This document shows positions 11,101 through 19,917 of a stretch of 64,000 nucleotides of DNA, piece by piece. Where the stretch lies: the NCBI RefSeq assembly GCF_028476545.1, contig NW_026732299.1, forward strand, positions 581,501 to 645,500. Reading direction: 5' to 3'. This DNA is from Physella acuta. Its lineage: Eukaryota; Mollusca; Gastropoda; Physidae. The notes under the pieces are model-generated. The model saw only the letters and a program-made list of their open reading frames with translations, made no database searches and was not told where the DNA came from. Position 1 is the stretch's first letter, and every line of letters begins with the position of its first letter. Made by a program: the position numbers and the translations under genes.

Positions 11101-11515
11101 GGGTACGTTTCAAATGCTTGTAGTAGAGCCTTTGTTCTAATTTGACCACGGGGGCGTATATGTTGACAATGGTGAACTGCGTGCTGTTGTCCCCGACTGT
11201 TATAATCACCAGTCTTCCATTCTCGTCGGTGTATGTTTGCAATGTCTTGTATTTGTCTGATGTTTTAATTATTGACGTTCCCTTGCAGTTCTCTCCTAAA
11301 CTATGGTATGCTTCAGTTGTTTCTAAGCCTAAGCTACTTATAAATTTATCTGCCTTATACTTATTTTTAAAATTAGTTTCTTGTAGAAGGATGTAGTCTG
11401 TTTTGAAGGTGTTTATGAGTGATATTATTAGATCAGCTTTCTTTTTTGCCCCCTTGATGTTGATGGTTATCATTGTGAGTTGTCCTACATTAGTTTTATT
11501 CGTTGAACTAGCCAT
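8141..11515 (-). CDS. LINE ORF2: APE endonuclease-reverse transcriptase (copy 1)
   Basis: 1124 aa, uninterrupted. The N-terminal APE-type endonuclease would nick the target; visible motifs are TINIKG (17-22), QET (45-47), VNIYAP (117-122), LAGDFN (150-155), SRLDRVYV (218-225) and TDH (244-246). The reverse transcriptase follows: SPGPDG (475-480), FITLIHKP (518-525), NYRPISLLNTDYKI (534-547), motif A LDQEKAFD (603-610), VRQGCPLSPV (671-680) and the catalytic FAYADD (703-708). A C-terminal CX2CX9HX4C unit (C1020, C1023, H1033, C1038) is the zinc-binding module usual in L1/Tx1-type ORF2. The ATG lies 26 bp after the ORF1 stop, in the same frame order as other two-ORF LINEs. Product: target-primed reverse transcription of its own RNA at U5 genes. 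Clade assignment (Tx1-like) is by architecture only. Confidence 0.93.
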   Translation of the reverse strand: MASSTNKTNVGQLTMITINIKGAKKKADLIISLINTFKTDYILLQETNFKNKYKADKFISSLGLETTEAYHSLGENCKGTSIIKTSDKYKTLQTYTDENGRLVIITVGDNSTQFTIVNIYAPVVKLEQRLYYKHLKRTLKKEYKDKPIILAGDFNLVIDKKDLIVQNDREEIRMAEDREQIQSLNKIIEQFNLVDTFRKLHPHKIETTYCSPSGKSYSRLDRVYVNTNNTIRKVVHLKRTLQYTDHKATLVMLNSPVSTRQRNTYWKLNNALLTEPIYIANIKETIARFITTQPSTNFIDLWETFKIEVKEISIRIGTYLKSERQNKEKECLETLHILKSFHASEDVVAKYEDELEEIRKYKYKGALVRSRLDIAGTEDPTHHNIILEQITQKNKNIQCIVDRDGQETTDESKITQAFHQYYTQLYRKEQTRGDKEDEYLCYARRLDDTDREKLDEPITIKDIEETIRQLKDNKSPGPDGLTAEFYKSFTTEIGQLLLNTFNDMTDKKTCHENFNRSFITLIHKPNTDEKQMKNYRPISLLNTDYKILTKTLVRKLEPYLHKIVHTDQQCSITGRNILNHTHYIRDLIQYTHEKEAQAFLLSLDQEKAFDRVSHSFLLKIIEANNLGNYVCTWIDIIYRNAVSHLQINRCITRPFQIQKSVRQGCPLSPVLYILTLEPLLEKIRLDTQIRGIDCPNTQNRKLFAYADDTTFSLQTEKSLIAVINHFQDFGQASGTKINLDKTQIMGLGRWKEKQTYPLNLKATDRLKIYGIIFENDPHRKHEETWEKMTDKISSKLLKYKNSATTIFGRAAIVNRYITPKLIYVATTSTVPKATIQGINQKIREFIFKNTVRTINHCTLIQNKLQGGINLHDIQTKINSLRIKHVGRIVSDPPNHPLAHYYLGLRLNKILKHNNSTPHFGGEKLSAFYIECLTSLKGNEKFIHENTRKTYSHLIKKLATPLHNRIQWCKIYSDIDTTETFRNLHRKSITPKAREITYRLIFNLTPIYQIMPANKKRNTGCVLCGQDIRETDTHLFLTCPTIQMAKRALEEEIKIDNKALTIDGAITLNKVPKKPVAAERDKNIYALATYRQTIWQARNKAKYDKKRFTNKTLKTIFCESLNKYV

Positions 11516-11541
11516 TCTTGTTTATGTAAGGTCGCATGTAT

Positions 11542-12576
11542 CTATCTAGTGGTTGGTTTTTTCCCCGTGTGTTGTTTTGGTGAGTCACCGCTGGGTCGCT
11601 TGCCTGTCTTCACCTTGTCATCAGCTGATGTGTGTTTTGGCCTGGCTGAGTGGTCCTTGGGGTTCATGGTTAGGGCTGCTTTCCCTTGCATGAACGCAGC
11701 GAACTGGCCGGTGTGTTTAGCGTTATCCGTTGTTTGACTCAGTGATGCCGTGGGTGTTTCTTGTGTCAATGGCGTTGTCGTGTCTTCTGTTGTATGTGTC
11801 ATGGGTGTTGTCTTGGTTACTGCGGTCGCATATGAGGTGGTAGGCTTAAGGGGATCTTCTTCGGTCGAATCTTGTCTGTCCATCATTCTCACCTCCTCTA
11901 CAGCTTTCCCATCAATGTATTTTTTGTCGTCCGTCAAGATTATGTCATCCCTTGATCTGATATCTTCTCTTCTGCATTGGCCTGGGTGATGTCTGCTGGT
12001 GTGGCATAGATGGCAGTTTTGCCTTCTGCCTCTAAACAGAAGCAACATGGTGTGGGTAAGATCTCCCATTACCACTTCAAGATAATGGGGTAGTTTCTCA
12101 ACCGGCATCTTAGAGTTGATGATTACCGCCCATCTATCTCCTTTTCTGAGAGGTTTGACAGTAATCTGGGTGTTGGGGATGATGAAATTTTCAACTATTT
12201 TTGTAACCGTGTCTTCGGTAAACGTCGGTGGTACCCAATGGAGTTCACCGTACAACACAGGCTTGTCCACGTGGGTAAACACCACTTGTGTTATGCCGTA
12301 GTCATTGGTGGTGAATTCCCTCATGTGGAGAGTGGTGTACACTTCCTGACTTTTAATGGTGACGTACCACTCTGTGGGCCGTCCTAGGTTGTAAACTTTT
12401 AAAATTTCATCAGGGTTTATTTTGGTGACAGCCTGAGTTACAATTTCGATAACTCTATCATCCACGTGGATGGTGCTTCCGGCTCTGAACTTTATTTCAA
12501 CTTTTAAAGTTCTTGGAAGGTGTAGGCTGGTGGGTAGGCCAGGGATGGTAAGTTTAATGGTTGATGACATACTCAC
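11542..12576 (-). CDS. LINE ORF1: RNA-binding protein with CCHC knuckle (copy 1)
   Basis: 344 aa. A globular N-terminal half contains WYVTIKSQEVY (70-80) and ELHWVPPTF (111-119) and leads into one zinc knuckle CX2CX4HX4C (C188, C191, H196, C201). The C-terminal 130 residues are Thr/Pro/Lys-rich and probably disordered. The protein should bind the element RNA in the retrotransposition particle. It is homologous to the 479- and 451-aa proteins of the array, which share the WY(V/F) and (R/H)WVPPT blocks and the knuckle but add a 5' block and C2H2 fingers. The start ATG is 89 bp inside the element 5' end. Confidence 0.88.
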   Translation of the reverse strand: MSMSSTIKLTIPGLPTSLHLPRTLKVEIKFRAGSTIHVDDRVIEIVTQAVTKINPDEILKVYNLGRPTEWYVTIKSQEVYTTLHMREFTTNDYGITQVVFTHVDKPVLYGELHWVPPTFTEDTVTKIVENFIIPNTQITVKPLRKGDRWAVIINSKMPVEKLPHYLEVVMGDLTHTMLLLFRGRRQNCHLCHTSRHHPGQCRREDIRSRDDIILTDDKKYIDGKAVEEVRMMDRQDSTEEDPLKPTTSYATAVTKTTPMTHTTEDTTTPLTQETPTASLSQTTDNAKHTGQFAAFMQGKAALTMNPKDHSARPKHTSADDKVKTGKRPSGDSPKQHTGKKPTTR

Positions 12577-12665
12577 TGTGGTGTTTGAAATGTGTCACAG
12601 TTAAACACAGAACACAGTCCACGAAATATAATTAAACACAAATCTTGAAACTAGGTCACGTTCAG

Positions 12666-12709
12666 TAAAAGGCGAAAGATTTACTCGATGTGAAGAGAAA
12701 CCAGAGTGT
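12666..12709 (-). pseudogene. U5: U5 locus 4, 5' half
   Basis: First 44 nt of U5, from ACACTCTGG to loop I CTTTTA, directly upstream of LINE copy 1. With its promoter intact it could start transcripts that run into the LINE. Confidence 0.92.
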
Positions 12710-13455
12710 CTGTCTGGGGGAAAATTTTCCGGTCTGCCCTAAACCGGATCAGCTGGAATCGCATGGTTTTCGGCTGACAGCAATGTGCCTCTGAAAACAA
12801 AAAGAGTTCGCCGCGGAGACTGTGTTGGTCGTACTGAAGGCTAGGCTACATCGTTCAGAACTCAGACCTGTCCGGTGGACAACGTTTCCCTTCTCCGCGA
12901 GCGCATTCCACCCGTGGACAAACGCTTACAAACCAATCCGACGATGACAGAAGATTGTCTCCCTTTAATACCAATCCAACTTAGCTCCCATGTACCTTTG
13001 AAATTATGCGATGGCGGGCCGCCTAGCTTTCTTGAGACTAAACTGTTAGGGGAAGTACACGTCACCCAACTAACAAAAAATAAAATGACGCCATTGCTTT
13101 GAGGCGCGTGACCGACTGTTGTCGTTCTGCCAGCAGTCTGAACTGTTGTTTGTTGGAATCGAAACGAGTGAGTTGTTTAAAAAAAATAAAATAATAATAA
13201 TAAAGTCTAGACAGAACAGTAGTTGGTTTTGATTTGGTTCTTCGGCACTGAACCTAGACGTATTTGAAATCTTTTTTGATTTATGTACTCACTAATTATG
13301 CATGGCCATCGGACAAGAGTTGTCCGGTTCCGTCCAAGGCCACGGAAAAACGTGCCAAAGGAAACGAAACCTCCCAACGGCAGGGTTCATTTTCTATCCC
13401 AGGGTTAAAAAAAACAAATGATGTAGTCACCCACTCATGTTTACATTGGAAATAT

Positions 13456-13574
13456 TCACCCTACAGCGTAGGGCGTGAAAAATAGTCTTCTAAGACTCAT
13501 TATAATGCTCCTCTCCACGGAAATCTTTAGTAAAAGGCGAAAGATTTACTCGATGTGAAGAGAAACCAGAGTGT
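13456..13574 (-). ncRNA. U5: U5 snRNA, locus 5
   Basis: Uninterrupted; matches locus 1. Confidence 0.95.
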
Positions 13575-14322
13575 CTGTCTGGGGGAAAATTTTCCGGTCT
13601 GCCCTAAACCGGATCAGCTGGAATCGCATGGTTTTCGGCTGACAGCAATGTGCCTCTGAAAACAAAAAGAGTTCGCCGCGGAGACTGTGTTGGTCGTACT
13701 GAAGGCTAGGCTACATCGTTCAGAACTCAGACCTGTCCGGTGGACAACGTTTCCCTTCTCCGCGAGCGCATTCCACCCGTGGACAAACGCTTACAAACCA
13801 ATCCGACGATGACAGAAGATTGTCTCCCTTTAATACCAATCCAACTTAGCTCCCATGTACCTTTGAAATTATGCGATGGCGGGCCGCCTAGCTTTCTTGA
13901 GACTAAACTGTTAGGGGAAGTACACGTCACCCAACTAACAAAAAATAAAATGACGCCATTGCTTTGAGGCGCGTGACCGACTGTTGTCGTTCTGCCAGCA
14001 GTCTGAACTGTTGTTTGTTGGAATCGAAACGAGTGAGTTGTTTAAATAATAATAATAATAATAATAATAAAGTCTAGATAGAACAGTAGTTGGTTTTGAT
14101 TTGGTTCTTCGGCACTGAACCTAGACGTATTTGAAATCTTTTTTGATTTATGTACTCACTAATTATGCATGGCCATCGGACAAGAGTTGTCCGGTTCCGT
14201 CCAAGGCCACGGAAAAACGTGCCAAAGGAAACGAAACCTCCCAACGGCAGGGTTCATTTTCTATCCCAGGGTTAAAAAAAACAAATTATGTAGTCACCCA
14301 CTCATGTTTACATTGGAAATAT

Positions 14323-14441
14323 TCACCCTACAGCGTAGGGCGTGAAAAATAGTCTTCTAAGACTCATTATAATGCTCCTCTCCACGGAAATCTTTAGTAA
14401 AAGGCGAAAGATTTACTCGATGTGAAGAGAAACCAGAGTGT
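14323..14441 (-). ncRNA. U5: U5 snRNA, locus 6
   Basis: Uninterrupted. Its unit has an expanded AAT run at 14047-14070 and the variant GTCTAGATAG in the spacer, shared with the unit at 22166-23032. Confidence 0.95.
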
Positions 14442-15187
14442 CTGTCTGGGGGAAAATTTTCCGGTCTGCCCTAAACCGGATCAGCTGGAATCGCATGGTT
14501 TTCGGCTGACAGCAATGTGCCTCTGAAAACAAAAAGAGTTCGCCGCGGAGACTGTGTTGGTCGTACTGAAGGCTAGGCTACATCGTTCAGAACTCAGACC
14601 TGTCCGGTGGACAACGTTTCCCTTCTCCGCGAGCGCATTCCACCCGTGGACAAACGCTTACAAACCAATCCGACGATGACAGAAGATTGTCTCCCTTTAA
14701 TACCAATCCAACTTAGCTCCCATGTACCTTTGAAATTATGCGATGGCGGGCCGCCTAGCTTTCTTGAGACTAAACTGTTAGGGGAAGTACACGTCACCCA
14801 ACTAACAAAAAATAAAATGACGCCATTGCTTTGAGGCGCGTGACCGACTGTTGTCGTTCTGCCAGCAGTCTGAACTGTTGTTTGTTGGAATCGAAACGAG
14901 TGAGTTGTTTAAAAAAAAAAAAATAATAATAATATAGTCTAGACAGAACAGTAGTTGGTTTTGATTTGGTTCTTCGGCACTGAACCTAGACGTATTTGAA
15001 ATCTTTTTTGATTTATGTACTCACTAATTATGCATGGCCATCGGACAAGAGTTGTCCGGTTCCGTCCAAGGCCACGGAAAAACGTGCCAAAGGAAACGAA
15101 ACCTCCCAACGGCAGGGTTCATTTTCTATCCCAGGGTTAAAAAAAACAAATTATGTAGTCACCCACTCATGTTTACATTGGAAATAT

Positions 15188-15306
15188 TCACCCTACAGCG
15201 TAGGGCGTGAAAAATAGTCTTCTAAGACTCATTATAATGCTCCTCTCCACGGAAATCTTTAGTAAAAGGCGAAAGATTTACTCGATGTGAAGAGAAACCA
15301 GAGTGT
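15188..15306 (-). ncRNA. U5: U5 snRNA, locus 7
   Basis: Uninterrupted; matches locus 1. Confidence 0.95.
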
Positions 15307-16053
15307 CTGTCTGGGGGAAAATTTTCCGGTCTGCCCTAAACCGGATCAGCTGGAATCGCATGGTTTTCGGCTGACAGCAATGTGCCTCTGAAAACAAAAA
15401 GAGTTCGCCGCGGAGACTGTGTTGGTCGTACTGAAGGCTAGGCTACATCGTTCAGAACTCAGACCTGTCCGGTGGACAACGTTTCCCTTCTCCGCGAGCG
15501 CATTCCACCCGTGGACAAACGCTTACAAACCAATCCGACGATGACAGAAGATTGTCTCCCTTTAATACCAATCCAACTTAGCTCCCATGTACCTTTGAAA
15601 TTATGCGATGGCGGGCCGCCTAGCTTTCTTGAGACTAAACTGTTAGGGGAAGTACACGTCACCCAACTAACAAAAAATAAAATGACGCCATTGCTTTGAG
15701 GCGCGTGACCGACTGTTGTCGTTCTGCCAGCAGTCTGAACTGTTGTTTGTTGGAATCGAAACGAGTGAGTTGTTTAAAAAAAATAATAATAATAATAATA
15801 AAGTCTAGACAGAACAGTAGTTGGTTTTGATTTGGTTCTTCGGCACTGAACCTAGACGTATTTGAAATCTTTTTTGATTTATGTACTCACTAATTATGCA
15901 TGGCCATCGGACAAGAGTTGTCCGGTTCCGTCCAAGGCCACGGAAAAACGTGCCAAAGGAAACGAAACCTCCCAACGGCAGGGTTCATTTTCTATCCCAG
16001 GGTTAAAAAAAACAAATGATGTAGTCACCCACTCATGTTTACATTGGAAATAT

Positions 16054-16132
16054 TCACCCTACAGCGTAGGGTGTGAAAAATAGTCTTCTAAGACTCATTA
16101 TAATGCTCCTCTCCACGGAAATCTTTAGTAAA
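16054..16132 (-). pseudogene. U5: U5 locus 8, 3' part (split by the 479-aa element)
   Basis: Includes the left target-site duplication. The break is four bases further into loop I than for the LINE copies. The terminal hairpin has the variant that turns a G-U pair into A-U (CACCCTAC/GTAGGGTG), shared with locus 20. Confidence 0.92.
16117..16132. repeat. Left target-site duplication of the 479-aa element
   Basis: GGAAATCTTTAGTAAA directly precedes the poly-T and recurs at 17939-17954; 16 bp, the outer GG possibly fortuitous. Confidence 0.9.
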
Positions 16133-16494
16133 TTTTTTTTTTTTTTTTTTATTTGCAATTTAAAACAAGTGCAACAACATCAGCATATTTTACATTTTTC
16201 TAAATGTTCTTAAAAAAAACATATCAAGATGAATTTACAAATGTATACACCTTTTTTTACTAAATTTTATCATCTAATGAAACCATTTTGTACGGATGAG
16301 CGTATTAATAATAAGTATGTACATGGTTATCATATTTGTTTTATATATGTTGTTATACAAAATTTTAAGGGATAATCAGTAAAAGGGGTTAAAGTAAAAT
16401 GATAGTGTTGGAAACCGGATGAGGAGGGATTGCCAAAACTTGTTTAAGTGGTGAGTACAGCGTGTCATATTTGAAGAGTTGTCCTTCTCGCTGT

Positions 16495-17934
16495 TTATGT
16501 TCTGTCGTCTGCATATATGTACGAAATGGATCTGTCTGGGTTGAGGATGTAGAATATTTGATTGTGGCAGGGGTCGTTGTCGGGGTGCTGGTCGTTGAGG
16601 TGTTTTTCTATGTCGTATTTGGTGTATAGACTTGTTAGGCAGTATCCACACTGGAAGACAGCGGTGTCTGGGTGTTTTAGTACGTGGTGCTTTATTGCTC
16701 CTCTGCTCTTGATCAGATTGTTGCAATGCGGGCATTTACTCGTATCAGGATGGGAAGTTTTTGTATGTGTTTTACACTCGCTGGCAGTACTGAAACTGTG
16801 AAAGCAATAACCGCAGCTCTTGTCTTTTCCAGGAGTTAAAGGTTTGGGAATTTGAATTGGTTCAGTGGTAGTTTCTTGTTGTGGCTGAGTTTCTAAGGTG
16901 TTTGTCAGGCGATCGAAGATTTGATTCGCGGGTTTTTTTGTTAATTTTCCTTGTTCTGTGGGGCTGATTTCATTTTTTCTTTTCATTGACGTGGTGTTAT
17001 CTATTTCTGAATCTGGGCTTTGTGTTTCTCCAGTGTTTTGGAGTTTTGTTGATGTAGTTGGTGACTTCGGGTAAGCCGTACTTGGGATCGCTTTTTGGTT
17101 CGACAGGTTAGGGGTTACCAATGTTTGCTGCGGTGTGGCTGGCATGGGAGGTTGTGGAGTAGGTGGTGCCGCTGTTTGTGTTGATGGTTGATTCCTGGGC
17201 ATTGTCTCTGGGTTGAGGACATGGCATTGATTGGTCCAATGCGATGTAGATGCGCAGGTTTGGCAGGCTTGCTTTCTGTCTTTGATGGCTATTAGAATGT
17301 TGAGTGATTTGTTTTTGTAGTTTATTTGTATGTAGTGGGGGATGGTTGCTGGACTGTCAGTGTATATGGAAAAGTTGCGGTTATTGGTGTGAGGAATTGT
17401 GTTTATGATTGGTTGTTTGTTGCTGTAAGGCTGTAGTGCTTGTATGAGTGTGTGATCGCTGAGTGTGGGTGGGACCCATCTAAGGGTACCGTTTATTTTG
17501 TCTTTTTCGTGTAGTGAGAAGTATAGTGTGTAGGGGCCGTATGTTTTGTGGGTATTGTGAAGCTTGGTGACGTCAAAGGTGATCGAAGAGAAATACCACG
17601 TATCTGCTCTTCCATAATTGAGGAGCAGGATTTGTTGGTCGCTAATAAGCTGACGTAGGATGTGTCCTCTCAGGTTGGGTTGTCCTGTTGAGTGGATGGT
17701 TACTTGAATGGTTGGCGAATCAGCAGTGTAGAGTTCCGGACATTCTTGATCAGGAAAGTTCAGGATGGCAGTTGTGGCTGAAAAGGGTTGGGCCCTGGAT
17801 TTCATTAAACCACCCGAACCGTAGTCCGGGTGGCTCCTCCCCAAGTCTCTCGACCCAGGGGGAACATCCGATGGCGCAACCCCTGTGGTGATGTGGACTA
17901 TATTTGCATATGTCAGTTCTCTAGGAGATGACAT
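16495..17934 (-). CDS. ORF1-like protein with CCHC knuckle and three C2H2 fingers (479 aa)
   Basis: Residues 18-54 (starting GVAPSDVPPGSRDL) are identical to the 451-aa protein. A globular region follows with NYGRADTWYFSS (106-117) and GTLRWVPPTL (149-158), then a zinc knuckle CX2CX4HX4C (C224, C227, H232, C237). Next comes a Pro/Thr/Gln-rich linker (about 240-310), a basic KRKNEISPTEQ motif (318-328) and three C2H2 fingers (C374/C377/H390/H395; C401/C404/H417/H421; C429/C432/H445/H450). The middle part is homologous to LINE ORF1. Knuckle plus fingers suggest RNA binding combined with DNA or RNA recognition; a role in finding the U5 target is conceivable but not shown. The frame is uninterrupted. 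Confidence 0.88.
   Translation of the reverse strand: MSSPRELTYANIVHITTGVAPSDVPPGSRDLGRSHPDYGSGGLMKSRAQPFSATTAILNFPDQECPELYTADSPTIQVTIHSTGQPNLRGHILRQLISDQQILLLNYGRADTWYFSSITFDVTKLHNTHKTYGPYTLYFSLHEKDKINGTLRWVPPTLSDHTLIQALQPYSNKQPIINTIPHTNNRNFSIYTDSPATIPHYIQINYKNKSLNILIAIKDRKQACQTCASTSHWTNQCHVLNPETMPRNQPSTQTAAPPTPQPPMPATPQQTLVTPNLSNQKAIPSTAYPKSPTTSTKLQNTGETQSPDSEIDNTTSMKRKNEISPTEQGKLTKKPANQIFDRLTNTLETQPQQETTTEPIQIPKPLTPGKDKSCGYCFHSFSTASECKTHTKTSHPDTSKCPHCNNLIKSRGAIKHHVLKHPDTAVFQCGYCLTSLYTKYDIEKHLNDQHPDNDPCHNQIFYILNPDRSISYIYADDRT
17777..17884 (-). other. 108-nt conserved, foldable block (479-aa element)
   Basis: Matches 21116-21223 at 106 of 108 positions although the surrounding code is far more diverged. 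On the minus strand it can nest AGGGGTTG with CAACCCTT, CCCTGGGT with ATCCAGGG, and a hairpin GCCACCCG/CGGGTGG(T or C). One of the two differences is C to T in that hairpin and keeps pairing as G-U. Confidence 0.75.
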
Positions 17935-17938
17935 GATT

Positions 17939-17954
17939 GGAAATCTTTAGTAAA
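17939..17954. repeat. Right target-site duplication of the 479-aa element
   Basis: Second copy of GGAAATCTTTAGTAAA, joined to the element 5' end four bases before its ATG. Confidence 0.9.
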
Positions 17955-17994
17955 AGGCGAAAGATTTACTCGATGTGAAGAGAAACCAGAGTGT
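17951..17994 (-). pseudogene. U5: U5 locus 8, 5' half
   Basis: U5 nucleotides 1-44 up to loop I, followed by the duplicated target bases and then the element. Confidence 0.92.
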
Positions 17995-18740
17995 CTGTCT
18001 GGGGGAAAATTTTCCGGTCTGCCCTAAACCGGATCAGCTGGAATCGCATGGTTTTCGGCTGACAGCAATGTGCCTCTGAAAACAAAAAGAGTTCGCCGCG
18101 GAGACTGTGTTGGTCGTACCGAAGGCTAGGCTACATCGTTCAGAACTCAGACCTGTCCGGTGGACAACGTTTCCCTTCTCCGCGAGCGCATTCCACCCGT
18201 GGACAAACGCTTACAAACCAATCCGACGATGACAGAAGATTGTCTCCCTTTAATACCAATCCAACTTAGCTCCCATGTACCTTTGAAATTATGCGATGGC
18301 GGGCCGCCTAGCTTTCTTGAGACTAAACTGTTAGGGGAAGTACACGTCACCCAACTAACAAAAAATAAAATGACGCCATTGCTTTGAGGCGCGTGACCGA
18401 CTGTTGTCGTTCTGCCAGCAGTCTGAACTGTTGTTTGTTGGAATCGAAACGAGTGAGTTGTTTAAAAAAAATAAAATAATAATAATAAAGTCTAGACAGA
18501 ACAGTAGTTGGTTTTGATTTGGTTCTTCGGCACTGAACCTAGACGTATTTGAAATCTTTTTTGATTTATGTACTCACTAATTATGCATGGCCATCGGACA
18601 AGAGTTGTCCGGTTCCGTCCAAGGCCACGGAAGAACGTGCCAAAGGAAACGAAACCTCCCAACGGCAGGGTTCATTTTCTATCCCAGGGTTAAAAAAAAC
18701 AAATGATGTAGTCACCCACTCATGTTTACATTGGAAATAT

Positions 18741-18859
18741 TCACCCTACAGCGTAGGGCGTGAAAAATCGTCTTCTAAGACTCATTATAATGCTCCTCTC
18801 CACGGAAATCTTTAGTAAAAGGCGAAAGATTTACTCGATGTGAAGAGAAACCAGAGTGT
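18741..18859 (-). ncRNA. U5: U5 snRNA, locus 9 (Sm-site variant)
   Basis: Uninterrupted, but the base just 5' of the AUUUUU run reads G instead of U (ACGATTTTTCACG instead of ACTATTTTTCACG). This may alter Sm binding slightly; it is unlikely to abolish it, since the U run is intact. Confidence 0.93.
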
Positions 18860-19605
18860 CTGTCTGGGGGAAAATTTTCCGGTCTGCCCTAAACCGGATC
18901 AGCTGGAATCGCATGGTTTTCGGCTGACAGCAATGTGCCTCTGAAAACAAAAAGAGTTCGCCGCGGAGACTGTGTTGGTCGTACTGAAGGCTAGGCTACA
19001 TCGTTCAGAACTCAGACCTGTCCGGTGGACAACGTTTCCCTTCTCCGCGAGCGCATTCCACCCGTGGACAAACGCTTACAAACCAATCCGACGATGACAG
19101 AAGATTGTCTCCCTTTAATACCAATCCAACTTAGCTCCCATGTACCTTTGAAATTATGCGATGGCGGGCCGCCTAGCTTTCTTGAGACTAAACTGTTAGG
19201 GGAAGTACACGTCACCCAACTAACAAAAAATAAAATGACGCCATTGCTTTGAGGCGCGTGACCGACTGTTGTCGTTCTGCCAGCAGTCTGAACTGTTGTT
19301 TGTTGGAATCGAAACGAGTGAGTTGTTTAAAAAAAATAAAATAATAATAATAAAGTCTAGACAGAACAGTAGTTGGTTTTGATTTGGTTCTTCGGCACTG
19401 AACCTAGACGTATTTGAAATCTTTTTTGATTTATGTACTCACTAATTATGCATGGCCATCGGACAAGAGTTGTCCGGTTCCGTCCAAGGCCACGGAAGAA
19501 CGTGCCAAAGGAAACGAAACCTCCCAACGGCAGGGTTCATTTTCTATCCCAGGGTTAAAAAAAACAAATGATGTAGTCACCCACTCATGTTTACATTGGA
19601 AATAT

Positions 19606-19685
19606 TCACCCTACAGCGTAGGGCGTGAAGAATAGTCTTCTAAGACTCATTATAATGCTCCTCTCCACGGAAATCTTTAGTAAAA
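19606..19685 (-). pseudogene. U5: U5 locus 10, 3' part (split by 451-aa element copy 1)
   Basis: Break within the loop I U run. One private change just inside the hairpin-Sm interval (GTGAAGAATAG on the plus strand), which interrupts the U run of the Sm site. Confidence 0.92.
19671..19685. repeat. Left target-site duplication, 451-aa element copy 1
   Basis: AAATCTTTAGTAAAA, 15 bp, repeated at 21291-21305. Confidence 0.9.
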
Positions 19686-19917
19686 TTTTTTTTTTTTTTT
19701 AATATAATTCCTTCCGTTATATGGATAGGTTGCATGTTTTAAAACATAATGTAATACATAGTATAACATTAATGCATAAAATATCAGTTCAATTGTGACT
19801 AATACAAAACGTTTAACAATGATATACAAAACGTCTAATATTTGTTGTATTTCAAAAATTCTTAGATTAAGCATGTTCAAATTTAATACTGAACAAAACG
19901 TCTAAAATTGTTTCTAG

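Larger units (their letters stand above)
7989..12665 (-). mobile_element. U5-targeted LINE, copy 1 (complete)
   Basis: A complete non-LTR retrotransposon in U5 orientation. From its 5' end: 89-bp leader beginning CTGAACGTGACC, ORF1, a 26-bp gap, ORF2, a 111-bp 3' UTR with AATAAA just before the tail, and a 41-base poly(A) (poly-T at 7989-8029). The flanks are U5 loop I cut between CTTTTA and CTAAAG, with no clear target duplication: every target base is present once. It differs from copies 2, 4, 5 and 6 at 11 ORF2 residues, so it is a separate, somewhat older lineage. The two-ORF plan with N-terminal APE and C-terminal CCHC is like the Tx1/L1 group, known for RNA-gene-specific members such as Keno (U2) and Mutsu (5S). 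Confidence 0.93.
16133..17938 (-). mobile_element. ORF1-only retroelement in U5 loop I (479-aa type)
   Basis: 1.8 kb: poly-T of 18 (16133-16150), a 344-bp 3' UTR, one ORF, and a leader of only 4 bp. Perfect 16-bp target duplications flank it. It has no endonuclease or reverse transcriptase, so it must be mobilised in trans. I read it as a half-LINE that uses the U5 LINE or a related enzyme. It could instead be a 5'-complete, ORF2-deleted relic of another LINE family; the poly(A) directly after a normal 3' UTR argues for a stable unit. Confidence 0.88.

Noticed and set aside
8268-11396. Plus-strand frames of 60-100 aa across the LINE copies
   Set aside because: They are antisense shadows of ORF2 and ORF1 and recur only because the element is repeated.
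17777-17884. HDV-type self-cleaving ribozyme
   Set aside because: Some pairings can be drawn in that order, but the required first G-U pair and a clear catalytic C strand are not evident, and the block lies 54-67 bp inside the element, not at its 5' end. Kept only as a structured block.
19677-19880. 67-aa minus-strand frame after the 451-aa ORF
   Set aside because: It lies in the element 3' UTR, ends in the poly(A) and the U5 target, and has low-complexity composition.
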